From assembly GCA_944326365.1 (NCBI GenBank), contig CALVDR010000014.1, forward strand, positions 1-63,169: a DNA stretch of 63,169 bases, written 5' to 3'. This stretch comes from an uncultured Bacteroidales bacterium (GTDB taxonomy: Bacteria; Bacteroidota; Bacteroidia; Bacteroidales; UBA932). A program made the translations under genes and the position numbers. How positions within the stretch are numbered: position 1 is the first letter of the stretch; every line of letters begins with the position of its first letter. This document shows positions 53,495-62,218 of this stretch, one piece after another. Below the pieces are notes generated by a model, which worked only from the letters and a program-made list of their open reading frames with translations, was not told the DNA's origin and made no database searches.

Positions 53495-54793
53495 ATGAAG
53501 ACAATACCGCTATTTCTGGCATCAGTCCTGATGCTCAATGCCCTTCAGGGATGTATCGATCCTATTCCGCAGGATGGAGACGATGACTACGGATACGAGG
53601 AACCTTCATACGGACCTCCGCTTTCCGAAATCGCGTCCCTGCTGTCGGAACTGCCTCTCTCCAAGGCCCATGTCGTGGAGGTTCATGACGCCGTGTCTTC
53701 TTCATCAGTAAACGGGTATGATGAAGAATATACCATGGCCAATCTTTTTTCCGTGCCTGGTTCCGGAGTGGGGGATGCCCGTCTTCCGTCGAAAGCTGCA
53801 CCGGAATACGATTATCCTCTTTCGGAACTTATCCGGGATCACCTGACTTCACGGGCAAAGACCAGGGCTGCCGGAGCGGCCGGGCCGGAGCCGGGATCTG
53901 TTTCCGATGATGCAGGGGCCGGTATCGGGGAAGAAGTGGACAGATATCTGGATGTGCTGGCTTCTACGGACATACAGATCTACTGGCCTTTCTCCGACGG
54001 GTATGAAGGGACGCTGGATACTCTGGTCATTACATTCGATCCGGAAGATGCTTCTACGGCAAATGTGGGATACAAGCTCGCTTTCGGTGATGACGGAACG
54101 GCCAGGCTGCATTCGGAAGTGGTGGTGGACGAGACTGTCGCCTCGGAAATGCCCGTTTGGGTGGTGAACAGGAACTCCGATGATGAATATCTGACTTTGG
54201 ACATGATCAGGCAGCTTTATCCCGGCTGGACAGACGATGGCGGAAGCATAGTCATCAATCCGGGCAAGAAGATGGCTACGCGTGCAGGTGAGACGGCCGG
54301 GCTAAAGACGCTTGTCCTGAAGGACTTCACCATGCTCAGAAACTATGATTCATGGTTTGCGGGCGCTTCTGAGTTCTTTGTCAAATGCGGGTCAGTGGAG
54401 AATTTCACCGCAAGCACGGAGGCAGAGCTCCAGCTTTATTCTCCGTCCGTCACGGATTTCATGGTGGTCGTGAAACGGAATCAGGTCGGAATACCGCAGC
54501 CGTTCAATGCCGTTCTCGTGTCTGACTGGACCGGGCAGATGGAGAACTGTGCCTTCATGATCGTGGAGGATGACGGCGGGAAACAGACCTCATGGAAATG
54601 TACCGCACTGGTGAGGATAGAATCGAAAAGCTATGGGGTCGAACTGGACCTGCCTTTCAAGACCCGTGACGACATCGTGTGGAGAGGGTCGCTGAGCCGG
54701 CGTTTCATCGAGACGTACGACGGTACTCCTTCACGGTTCGGGGATGTGAACCTCACGTTCGAGATAGTCGGGCCTCCAGAGACATCTGACTGA
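53495..54793 (+). CDS. predicted lipoprotein, unknown function
   Basis: 432 residues from ATG at 53495 (another ATG four codons earlier). The signal sequence ends in a lipobox-like NALQGC, so Cys is probably lipidated. An acidic stretch (QDGDDDYGYEEP) and a low-complexity linker rich in Ala/Gly/Pro (SRAKTRAAGAAGPEPG) precede a beta-rich part (~residues 140-430). No domain recognised. Surface or periplasmic, as in many Bacteroidales-specific lipoproteins. Stands alone between prmC and a convergent U32 gene. Confidence 0.75.
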   Translation: MKTIPLFLASVLMLNALQGCIDPIPQDGDDDYGYEEPSYGPPLSEIASLLSELPLSKAHVVEVHDAVSSSSVNGYDEEYTMANLFSVPGSGVGDARLPSKAAPEYDYPLSELIRDHLTSRAKTRAAGAAGPEPGSVSDDAGAGIGEEVDRYLDVLASTDIQIYWPFSDGYEGTLDTLVITFDPEDASTANVGYKLAFGDDGTARLHSEVVVDETVASEMPVWVVNRNSDDEYLTLDMIRQLYPGWTDDGGSIVINPGKKMATRAGETAGLKTLVLKDFTMLRNYDSWFAGASEFFVKCGSVENFTASTEAELQLYSPSVTDFMVVVKRNQVGIPQPFNAVLVSDWTGQMENCAFMIVEDDGGKQTSWKCTALVRIESKSYGVELDLPFKTRDDIVWRGSLSRRFIETYDGTPSRFGDVNLTFEIVGPPETSD

Positions 54794-54820
54794 CATTGCG
54801 ATTTCTCCGGACTCTCCTTC

Positions 54821-56677
54821 TTAATGTTTTACAATCATTTCACAGCGGTGGCAGTCGAATTCCAGAGAGAACCTGCTGCCGTTGTTTTCCAGAAAAAGCC
54901 TGGCAGGCCAGCTTTGTTTGTGGACTTTAGGGCATCTGCCCCACTGGTATCTGATGCAGTATCTGGTCCTCATCAGTTCCGCATCAGGTTTCCGGGACAG
55001 CTCGTATGCCGGTTCTGTTTCCGAGGCACCCAGGGCTTTCATCAGATTCCCGGCTGCATGGTTCGCGATATTGTCCTTGTATGTGACGTATGTCCCGGAC
55101 AGCGGACCGGATGTCATGATATCCGGCTCCACCTTGCCGTGGTACAGCGGTCTGGTGTGGCACGGCATGGAATCCAGCGTTTCCGCCAGAGACCGTCTCA
55201 GGGCATTCACCGCAGACACGGGCAGGAACGGGAGTGATTCCGCCTCGAACGGTTTCACGTTGAAGACATAGATGCCGCTTGTCTTGCAGAGCTGGGTCAT
55301 GATGGTCTTTTTCATGTTTCCGGCATTTCTGGCCGTCTCGCAGCCTTCCCCGACACTCTTTCTGCATATCCTGCCGTCTTCTGTTTCTGCCGTGACGGCA
55401 AGTGTCCCGTGTTCAATACGGACAGTCAGCTCCACAGTCACCTGGCGGGCAGGCATGTCGTTTTCCAGTTCTCTTTCGAATGCCATGTCCATATTCCTGT
55501 AGAGCATGATTCCGTCTGCCAGCCCTGCGACAGGTTTGCATCTGACATGGAATCCGTCGCAGACATCGGCCCTGAAGCCGACCACTTCGTTCCTCCCGTT
55601 CACGAAGCACAAGCCGTCGCCGTTGCCCAGCCTGAGCCCTTCACGCACCGGCCTCACACTGAAAGACGAACCGTCTCCGGCCACCCTCACGGCACGGCCG
55701 ACGGCTTCCCCTATGGAGGTGGCGGCTTCAGGACTGGCCCAGGGCCCGCGTCTTTCATCGAGAAACAGCTCCGTGTACCCGCGGTTGAAAGTCTTCTCCG
55801 GAGCCGGGGTGAATCCCCCGGACACTTTCCCTGCCGAGGCTCTCCGGTACAGGTCCGGATGAGCCTCTATCAGGGCGTCCAGTGCCAGTGAATACTCCCG
55901 GACTATATTCTTCACATACGAGGCGTTTTTCAGCCGCCCTTCTATCTTGAAAGACGCGATGCCTGCTCCGGCCAGCGCCTCCAGGCGCTGTTTCAGATTA
56001 TAGTCCTTCAGCGAGAGCAGTGGCTTGTCCTTCACGAGGACTCTGCCTGTTTCGTCTGTCAGGTCGTACCGGGAACGGCAGGCCTGGATGCATGCCCCTC
56101 TGTTCGCACTCCGGCCTGCTATCGCCTCGGAGATGTAGCACTGTCCGCTGTAGCATACGCACAGGGCCCCGTGCACGAAAAATTCCAGTTCGCATCCGAC
56201 GGCATTGCGGATTTCCCGTATCTGTCTGAGTGAAAGTTCCCTTTCGAGAATCAGTCTGGAGAACCCGAGCCGTTCCAGAAATTTCGCCTTCTCCGGTGTC
56301 CTGATGGCACACTGCGTGGACGCGTGAAGAGGTATTTTCAGCCCCGGCACCGCCCCGGACAGCTGGAGCCCTGCCGGGCTCAGTGCCATATCCTGAATGA
56401 TGATTGCATCCACTCCGGCATCCTGCAGCTCCTCCATCATCCTGTAAGCCTGTTCCAGTTCGGTGTCATAAATGATGGTGTTGAGGGTCGCGAAAATCCG
56501 CGCCCCGAACCTGTGTGCATGCACGCATAACCTTCCGATATCGCTTACGGAGTTTCCTGCCGCCTGCCTTGCCCCGAAAGCAGGGCCTGCGATATACACA
56601 GCATCGGCACCGCACCCGATGGCTGCGATGCCGATGTCAGCTGTCCTGGCCGGAGCCAGCAGTTCCAGATCTCTCAT
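54821..56677 (-). CDS. peptidase U32 family protein
   Basis: About 618 residues from ATG at 56677; the longer reading lies inside the upstream TPR gene. Start LELLAPARTADIGIAAIGCGADAVYI, then AYRMMEELQDAGVDAIIIQDMAL, the U32 signature ELEFFVHGALCVCYSGQCYISEAIAGRSANRGACIQACRSRY with its cysteines, and FKIEGRLKNASYVKNIVREY. The C-terminal extension has a second Cys set (CIRYQWGRCPK...CHRCEM). Related U32 proteins (RlhA, TrhP, UbiU/V) bind iron-sulfur clusters and hydroxylate RNA or ubiquinone precursors, so this need not be a peptidase. Its ATG overlaps the TPR stop by 1 nt. Confidence 0.88.
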   Translation of the reverse strand: MRDLELLAPARTADIGIAAIGCGADAVYIAGPAFGARQAAGNSVSDIGRLCVHAHRFGARIFATLNTIIYDTELEQAYRMMEELQDAGVDAIIIQDMALSPAGLQLSGAVPGLKIPLHASTQCAIRTPEKAKFLERLGFSRLILERELSLRQIREIRNAVGCELEFFVHGALCVCYSGQCYISEAIAGRSANRGACIQACRSRYDLTDETGRVLVKDKPLLSLKDYNLKQRLEALAGAGIASFKIEGRLKNASYVKNIVREYSLALDALIEAHPDLYRRASAGKVSGGFTPAPEKTFNRGYTELFLDERRGPWASPEAATSIGEAVGRAVRVAGDGSSFSVRPVREGLRLGNGDGLCFVNGRNEVVGFRADVCDGFHVRCKPVAGLADGIMLYRNMDMAFERELENDMPARQVTVELTVRIEHGTLAVTAETEDGRICRKSVGEGCETARNAGNMKKTIMTQLCKTSGIYVFNVKPFEAESLPFLPVSAVNALRRSLAETLDSMPCHTRPLYHGKVEPDIMTSGPLSGTYVTYKDNIANHAAGNLMKALGASETEPAYELSRKPDAELMRTRYCIRYQWGRCPKVHKQSWPARLFLENNGSRFSLEFDCHRCEMIVKH

Positions 56678-57615
56678 CAGTTGCACTTGAGGGCTGTGAT
56701 CTGCTGTTTTGCAGTAGCACCGTATGTAGGATGGGAAGTCAGTTTCTGGTAGTAGCCGCAAGCCTTTGCGTTGTCGCCTGCCTGCTGTGCCAGCACTGCG
56801 ATGGAATAGTAGATATCGTTCACATTTCTGGCAGTAGGGGCGAGAGCCACATATTTCTCGAAGTATGCGATGGCTTCGTCATTCTTGCCGAGCTGGAGGG
56901 ATGCCTGGCCTGCCACCTGCATGGCTGTCGCGCTTTCTGCATATTCGTTTGACTTGAGCGCATTGTCGACAGCGCCCTGATAATCCTTGGCTTTCAGTGA
57001 AGCTGCAGCAAGCTTGATGTAGACGTTTGAAATCTGCTTTACGGCATTCTTTTCCTGTCCGTGCCTCATGGCCATGGTGTATGCTTCCACTGCACCGTTT
57101 ACGTTACCTGCGGCGGCCAGTGCCTGTCCGAGTCTCAGGCATGTCATGCCGTTCGTAGAGTCAAGCGCTACGGATTTCTGATAGCTTTCGGCGGCTCCTG
57201 CGAAATCCTTGGCTTTCAGAAGCGTGTTTCCTTTCTGAAGATATACCTGGGGAATCAGGTCTGTAGCCTCGGCTGCTACATCGGCGTTGTCGAACTCACC
57301 TGCGATCTTTATGGCCTCGTCGAGTTTTGTGACAGCCTCATCATATTTCCCGTCCTTGATTTCGCCTTTTGCGATGGACAGGGCTATGACAGGAATGTAG
57401 CTTTTGCAGTTCGCTACTATGTCCGCACCTTCATCTCCGCAGGCTTCCGCCATGGTGAGGGCATCGCGGAAATACTGGAGCGCCCCTTCGTTGTCTCCCA
57501 TGTTCAGAGCAGTGGCTCCGTTGTTGTACGTTTCAGTAGCTGCGGCCATGTCCTGTGCAGAAAGTGAAACTGCAGAAACAGCCAGTGATAATGCGATGAG
57601 AAAGATTTTCTTCAT
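56677..57615 (-). CDS. exported TPR-repeat protein
   Basis: 312 residues from ATG at 57615. The longer reading starts upstream of the -7 box. A signal peptide (KKIFLIALSLAVSAVSLSAQ) is followed by about six TPR units, including YNNGATALNMGDNEGALQYFRDAL, GNTLLKAKDFAGAAESYQKSV and GQASLQLGKNDEAIAYFEKYV. A periplasmic or outer-membrane scaffold; partner unknown. Coupled to the U32 gene by a TGATG overlap. Confidence 0.9.
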   Translation of the reverse strand: MKKIFLIALSLAVSAVSLSAQDMAAATETYNNGATALNMGDNEGALQYFRDALTMAEACGDEGADIVANCKSYIPVIALSIAKGEIKDGKYDEAVTKLDEAIKIAGEFDNADVAAEATDLIPQVYLQKGNTLLKAKDFAGAAESYQKSVALDSTNGMTCLRLGQALAAAGNVNGAVEAYTMAMRHGQEKNAVKQISNVYIKLAAASLKAKDYQGAVDNALKSNEYAESATAMQVAGQASLQLGKNDEAIAYFEKYVALAPTARNVNDIYYSIAVLAQQAGDNAKACGYYQKLTSHPTYGATAKQQITALKCN

Positions 57616-57678
57616 AGTGATATTGATTTGATTCTTATATTTCCTTTTCGATGTGCGCCCAAATTTGCACATCAAACG

Positions 57679-57686
57679 CAAAAATA
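57679..57686 (-). promoter_or_regulatory. -7 box of the TPR/U32 operon
   Basis: TATTTTTG on the minus strand, exact match, 64 nt before the ATG at 57615. Divergent from the box at 57701. Confidence 0.55.
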
Positions 57687-57700
57687 GAAAAATTTTGTTT

Positions 57701-57708
57701 TACTTTTG
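57701..57708 (+). promoter_or_regulatory. -7 box before the M16-like gene
   Basis: TACTTTTG, exact match. Transcription would begin near 57715, which excludes the computed ATG at 57706 and supports ATG at 57727. Confidence 0.55.
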
Positions 57709-57726
57709 CTCTCAAATACGATAATT

Positions 57727-60303
57727 ATGTTGATTTTGACGAAAAAACATATTGTAAGTGCGATAATTGCGGTTTCCGTATTGGCCGCAGGCCATCAGTC
57801 AGAGGCGGCGGCAGTGCTGAAGACGGATCCTTCGGTGTCATCCGGCACGCTTGACTGCGGGTTGTCGTATTATCTGGTGGACAATGATTCGAAAGTCGGG
57901 ATGGCGGATTTTGCACTGGTCCGCAGGATAGAGGAGGGCATGGCATTGCCGTCGGAGATCGGGTTTTCCAGGACCTGCCTTGATTCTCTGCCTCATTTCG
58001 CCGGCAGGTCTCCTCTGGATTTCATGGCGGATCACGGCATTTCATATCCGGCAAACGGCTATATCACGGCCGACAATGATGCCGTGCTTTATCATTTCAG
58101 GGATGTGGACCTTTCCAGAACAGGCAGGATGACGGATTCCACCATGCTGATGCTCTTCGATATCGTGGTCAGGACAGCCGAACTTTCTGCGGCGGATTCC
58201 GTGTGCAGGCCGGTGACAGGCCAGGCGGTGATCATTTCGGGGGATATAGACAAGGAATCGTTTCTGCAGAAAATGGAGATGCTTTCCATGATGGTGAAAA
58301 AGGAGATTCCATGTCCTGCCGGGTCTGATTCCGTATCTGTATGTGAAAAGGTCCCTGAAAAGGCATTGTCTGTGACCACGGCGGTGGATTCCGCAGGCGG
58401 GACCGCGACCGTGAATATCAGGTTTTCCGGTCCGGAAATTCCCCGCAGTCTCAGGGGCTCGTCGGTTTCCCTGATTTCTTCGCAGTTCTGGAGCGAATTC
58501 CGGAATGCCGCACAGTCCAGGATTTCTTCTGTTTTCATGGCGGAAGGGATTCCGTATTCATCGGTGATGCTGTTCCGGTACAGTTCTGCGGAAGCCGCCG
58601 AAAGGGAAAAGTATCTCGTGACTGCCGGGGTCTTCCCTGAAGATACAGCCAGGGCGAAGGCGGTGATGCTGTCAGTGCTGGCTTCATTCCGTGCCGACGG
58701 GCTTTCCGAAGACGAGTATCAGTATTCCAGAAGCGTGGCTGCACGGAATCTGTATGCCAGGTCTGTGGCCAGGTCCAGAGAGAACAGTGACTATGTCAGG
58801 AAATGCGCGGATGCCTTTCTGTATGGTTCCGCCGTGGTTTCAGCCAGGGACGAAGCTGCATTCTTCCTGTCTTCCGGTCTGCCCGACACTACAGGCAGAA
58901 GACTCCTGAATGAATACCTGGCAGCTCTGATCCCCGACTGCGGAGGGATGTCCCTGCCTGAATCCCGCAAGGCTTTCAGGATGAGTGATACCCTGCTGTT
59001 CGCATCAGGGCATCCGGCAGTGAAAGTGAAAAAGTCCAGGCACAACAAGAATTCCGACTCGGAAATATGGTATTTTTCGAACGGGATGACAGCCATATAC
59101 AAGAAAATGCCGACTGACGGCATTATGCATTATTCCTGGGTGATGAGGGGAGGATACGGCTCCGTATCAGATCTCAAGACAGGAGAAGGGGCCTTTTATT
59201 CCGATTTTCTTTCCAACGGGAATATCTGCGGCATGAAGAGTCACGATTTCAGGAAACTTCTTTCGGCCGAGGGGATATCCATGAACTCCGAAGTCGGACT
59301 TTCCGGCATGCGGATATACGGTACCGCGCCTTTTTCCCGCATGACTCTTCTGATGAAATCTCTGCTGACCGTTGCCGGCACTTATGAGGAAGACGAGGCC
59401 CAGGGACAGTATTATCTTGAGTGCGAACGGCTGAGGCTTTCTTCCCAGAGAGGGGAATACAGGTCCAGACTCGCAGCGATAGACAGTATCATGAGTCCGG
59501 GTTACAGATATTATCCCGACAAGTCCCTTTCCGGACTGTATGAAGATCTTCCGTCCAGGGCAGGGAAATTCTACAAGAGCCAGTTCTCGAAGGCTGACGA
59601 CGGAGCTCTGGTTCTGGTCGGAGACATGGACCCTTATGATGTGAAGAAGATTCTGGAATCTTATTTCGGAGGGTTTTCCACCCAGGGATACGGGGCCATG
59701 AGACCGTGGGTCAACTATCAGCCTGTCACAGGCTGGTCTACATACATAAAGGACGGGAGGACGAACTCTCTGGATATGGTACTCTCCTCCGGCCTTGTAC
59801 TGAATTCCCTGAACTATATGTCCGCACAGGTCGTGACCATGGCAGTCAGGGATGCGGTGGCTAAAGCCCTTTCAGGTCTGGGCATGACGGTGAGGGTGTC
59901 CGACAGCTTTTCATATTTCCCTCACGAGAGATACACGGTTTCCATTTCCGCCATGCCTGTCCGGCTGTCTTCTTTGCCTGCGTCGGTATTCCGCGGCAGC
60001 TATTTCAATTGCCTGTATTCGGTGCGCATGGCTTTGGACCGACTGGAGAGGGACGGTCTCGACGAGGCTTCCGTGAACATGTACAAGTCCGCCTTGCTCG
60101 ACAGCTACAAGTCCAGACAGGATGACCCCGCTTTCTGGGTGGACCTGATGTCAAGGCGGATCATTACCGGGAAAAACCTGGACTTGAAATATGAAGACAG
60201 GATAGCAGCCGTGAATCCTGAATCCGTGGCCAAGGTCATGGACTCGCTTTTCGAGGGCTGTCAGATAGAATATGTGATTAAAAACGAAAATCAGACGAAA
60301 TGA
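57727..60303 (+). CDS. M16 (insulinase)-like protein lacking the zinc-binding motif
   Basis: 858 residues from ATG at 57727. A signal-like N-terminus (IVSAIIAVSVLAAGHQSEAAA) is followed by two M16-type halves: LDCGLSYYLVDND...FALVRRIEEG at the start, and IWYFSNGMTAIYKKMPTDGIMHYSWVMRGGYGSVSDL in the second half. Where the zinc motif HxxEH should be, the first half reads GFSRTCLDSLPHFAG, so it has no inverse-zincin site. It may be a structural or regulatory partner of an active M16 enzyme, like the inactive subunits of heterodimeric M16 peptidases. Probably exported. Overlaps the DUF3109 gene by 4 nt (ATGA). Confidence 0.75.
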   Translation: MLILTKKHIVSAIIAVSVLAAGHQSEAAAVLKTDPSVSSGTLDCGLSYYLVDNDSKVGMADFALVRRIEEGMALPSEIGFSRTCLDSLPHFAGRSPLDFMADHGISYPANGYITADNDAVLYHFRDVDLSRTGRMTDSTMLMLFDIVVRTAELSAADSVCRPVTGQAVIISGDIDKESFLQKMEMLSMMVKKEIPCPAGSDSVSVCEKVPEKALSVTTAVDSAGGTATVNIRFSGPEIPRSLRGSSVSLISSQFWSEFRNAAQSRISSVFMAEGIPYSSVMLFRYSSAEAAEREKYLVTAGVFPEDTARAKAVMLSVLASFRADGLSEDEYQYSRSVAARNLYARSVARSRENSDYVRKCADAFLYGSAVVSARDEAAFFLSSGLPDTTGRRLLNEYLAALIPDCGGMSLPESRKAFRMSDTLLFASGHPAVKVKKSRHNKNSDSEIWYFSNGMTAIYKKMPTDGIMHYSWVMRGGYGSVSDLKTGEGAFYSDFLSNGNICGMKSHDFRKLLSAEGISMNSEVGLSGMRIYGTAPFSRMTLLMKSLLTVAGTYEEDEAQGQYYLECERLRLSSQRGEYRSRLAAIDSIMSPGYRYYPDKSLSGLYEDLPSRAGKFYKSQFSKADDGALVLVGDMDPYDVKKILESYFGGFSTQGYGAMRPWVNYQPVTGWSTYIKDGRTNSLDMVLSSGLVLNSLNYMSAQVVTMAVRDAVAKALSGLGMTVRVSDSFSYFPHERYTVSISAMPVRLSSLPASVFRGSYFNCLYSVRMALDRLERDGLDEASVNMYKSALLDSYKSRQDDPAFWVDLMSRRIITGKNLDLKYEDRIAAVNPESVAKVMDSLFEGCQIEYVIKNENQTK

Positions 60304-60896
60304 GAAACGATATTCCTGCAATCGTCCAGATAGGTGACTGCCTGGTGTCGACAGACATTTTCACCGAATATTTTGCCTGTGACTATGGCGTATGCAAAGG
60401 CGCGTGCTGCGTGATAGGGGACAGCGGAGCTCCCCTTGAAGACTGCGAGACGGAGGCTCTCAGGAAGAACTATCATTTTTATTCAAGACTCATGGGAGAA
60501 AAGGGACGGGCTGTAGTGGAAAAGTCCGGATTTTCCGAAGTGGACGCGGACGGCGATCTGGTCACTCCGCTGGTCCCCGATACCGAAGAGTGCGTGTACA
60601 GCAGTTTTGACGGAGACGGAAACTGTTTCTGCTCCGTAGAGCGCTGCTGGATGTCCGGTGAGGGGGATTTCAGAAAACCGATCTCGTGCTGGCTGTACCC
60701 TGTACGCGTGTCCCTGCTCGGCAGTGGGCTTAAAGCCCTGAACCTGCACCGTTGGGAGATCTGCAAATGCGCCTTCGAAAAGGGCAAAAAAGAAGGAATC
60801 CATGTGTATGAATTCCTTAAGGAGCCGCTCATCCGGTATCTCGGCGAAGACTTCTACTCTGAAATGGAAGAAGTCGCCGCCGCACTGAAACGGTAA
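60300..60896 (+). CDS. DUF3109 family protein
   Basis: 198 residues. Eight or more conserved-looking cysteines: FACDYGVCKGACCVIGDSGAP, CVYSSFDGDGNCFCSVERCW, ISCWLYPVRV, WEICKC. This matches DUF3109, a conserved Bacteroidetes family probably binding a metal or iron-sulfur cluster. Translationally coupled to the M16-like gene. Confidence 0.88.
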   Translation: MRNDIPAIVQIGDCLVSTDIFTEYFACDYGVCKGACCVIGDSGAPLEDCETEALRKNYHFYSRLMGEKGRAVVEKSGFSEVDADGDLVTPLVPDTEECVYSSFDGDGNCFCSVERCWMSGEGDFRKPISCWLYPVRVSLLGSGLKALNLHRWEICKCAFEKGKKEGIHVYEFLKEPLIRYLGEDFYSEMEEVAAALKR

Positions 60897-60902
60897 GAAT
60901 TG

Positions 60903-61069
60903 TTATTCCGCGTATTTGAATTCGTAGAAGTACGAACCGTCATTGGCTGCTTCGAGTCTGCCGTCAGAACCGAATGAGTATGAGAATGTGCGTCCCCACT
61001 CCTCGTCGTTGAAGTATACCATGTTGCCGTTTTCCCAGCGTGCTTCCCTGATATTTTCCGGAGCTGACA
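60903..61069 (-). CDS. small hypothetical protein
   Basis: A 55-residue ORF from ATG at 61069 (SAPENIREARWENGNMVYFNDEEWG..., ending FYEFKYAE). It begins 5 nt after the stop of the acetyltransferase remnant. It looks protein-like, rich in aromatic and acidic residues. Function unknown; it may be part of a decayed gene. Confidence 0.4.
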
Positions 61070-61074
61070 TAAAA

Positions 61075-61430
61075 TCACAGCAGCTTCTCATAGGCCATGC
61101 GCTGTCCGGCATCGTATGTGATTCGTCCGCAGTATCGGAATCCGAGGCGGTTGAATAATTTCTGCATGTAAAGGTTGTCATAGTTCGTATCTACCCTGAA
61201 GCTGCGGATGCCGTGTGACAATGCTATGTCTATGACTGCCTGCATATAACGTTGGGCCATGCCCTGGCGTTTCCACCGGTCAGCTACTGCCAGACGGTGT
61301 AGTACAACGTAGGGCTGTTCGCTGAGCCAGTTCCCGTCTCTCAGGTCCGAATACGCCGGTTCACCGTCGAACACCACTGCCCCATAGGCTATGATGTCTG
61401 TCCTGCAGTCTGACGGTACGAGCCGGATCC
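61075..61430 (-). pseudogene. GNAT acetyltransferase remnant lacking its N-terminus
   Basis: About 118 codons with the later part of a GNAT fold: DIIAYGAVVF, YVVLHRLAVADRWKRQGMAQRYMQAVIDIALSHGIRSFRVDTNYDNLYMQKLFNRLGFRYCGRI, ending MAYEKLL. The expected first ~60 residues (strand 1, helices 1-2) are missing. No ATG or GTG lies at the start in frame; the frame runs back under the end of the upstream membrane protein gene, whose TAA is at 61434. Most likely a 5'-deleted gene. Translation by readthrough or coupling is possible but would still lack the N-terminus. Confidence 0.55.
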
Positions 61431-61433
61431 ACC

Positions 61434-61907
61434 TTATTTGTCCCCAAGCCTGTATTCCATGCGGGACATGATACGGACGATGTCCTTGCGCAGGCCTTCT
61501 ACGGAAAGTCCGGTTTCGGTCTGTTCCATGGTGATCCGGTCTTCGTATCTTCTGGAGAAACGTGCTGCACCGCTTTTCAGACGGAACGTCATCATGCCGA
61601 CGCTTTCCTTTTCCACTTCGTAGCCGAATTCCTGCATCAGGGATATGAGCTGCACTCTCAGTCCGCTGAGATTCCCGTTGACCTTCGGAAATACTTTCAC
61701 ATAGCTGACCTTGGGATATACGGCGGCTATGGCCAGCAGCAGGGCCATTATCTGCCATAGGGAATTATACCCGTCTCGGAACATGGTTTCAATATTGAAT
61801 TCGGACATTCCCGAGATTACCACAACGGCCACGATGATGACGAAAATCAGCAGAAACCAGACGAAAGTCTTGAGAGATCTTATGAAATAGCGCATTTTGT
61901 CTGTCAA
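61434..61907 (-). CDS. membrane protein, unknown function
   Basis: 157 residues with two membrane helices (~14-33 and 50-66) and a cytosolic C-terminal domain of mixed strands and helices (VQLISLMQEFGYEVEKESVGMMTFRLKSGAARFSRRYEDRITMEQ). I have the impression of similar hypothetical proteins in Bacteroidales but cannot name a family. It has its own promoter directly upstream. Confidence 0.7.
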   Translation of the reverse strand: MTDKMRYFIRSLKTFVWFLLIFVIIVAVVVISGMSEFNIETMFRDGYNSLWQIMALLLAIAAVYPKVSYVKVFPKVNGNLSGLRVQLISLMQEFGYEVEKESVGMMTFRLKSGAARFSRRYEDRITMEQTETGLSVEGLRKDIVRIMSRMEYRLGDK

Positions 61908-61924
61908 TTAGCGGTTTGATGCAA

Positions 61925-61953
61925 CAAATATACACAAACTTGACATGATTCAA
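61925..61953 (-). promoter_or_regulatory. promoter of the 157-residue membrane protein gene
   Basis: TATATTTG (61925-61932) with TTG (61951-61953) 18 nt upstream on the minus strand, close to consensus. The transcript would start only ~10 nt before the ATG at 61907. Confidence 0.55.
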
Positions 61954-61995
61954 ATGAATTTCGTCCGAATAATCTCATTATCATATTCGTTTATG

Positions 61996-62115
61996 TTAAT
62001 GATTATTCGCTAAATCTGTATAAGAGATATACCTACCTGAAATCAAAAGAGTTAGAAGGATTACCTCGTTTTGGGGTAATGAGTTGGTAACCGTTCCAAT
62101 TGCCGTAGTCTGCAT
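61996..62115 (-). CDS. 39-residue ORF, possible gene-start stub
   Basis: ATG at 62115, stop at 61996. The peptide starts MQTTAIGTVTNSLPQNEVILL and ends ISYTDLANNH. An exact -7 box (TACCTTTG, 62148-62155) lies ~33 nt upstream. The NSLPQNEVILL opening loosely recalls the start of RhuM-type proteins, then the match is lost, so it may be the leftover 5' end of a deleted gene. The rest of 61908-62218 holds only promoters and the terminator. Confidence 0.25.
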   Translation of the reverse strand: MQTTAIGTVTNSLPQNEVILLTLLISGRYISYTDLANNH

Positions 62116-62147
62116 CGCTTTGCTTGTTCGGGTAACTCTTACGGATG

Positions 62148-62155
62148 CAAAGGTA
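62148..62155 (-). promoter_or_regulatory. -7 box upstream of the 39-residue ORF
   Basis: TACCTTTG on the minus strand, exact TAnnTTTG match; no clear -33 element. Confidence 0.45.
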
Positions 62156-62167
62156 CAAAAAATATTC

Positions 62168-62203
62168 AGGCTGAAAGAATCATCCCAAATATTCTTTCAG
62201 CCT
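62168..62203 (-). terminator. terminator of the MFS gene
   Basis: AGGCTGAAAGAAT and ATTCTTTCAGCCT form a perfect 13-bp stem with a 10-nt loop. On the minus strand GAATATTTTTTG follows. It lies 16 nt past the MFS stop. Confidence 0.75.
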
Positions 62204-62218
62204 GTTTTGTATCCACCA

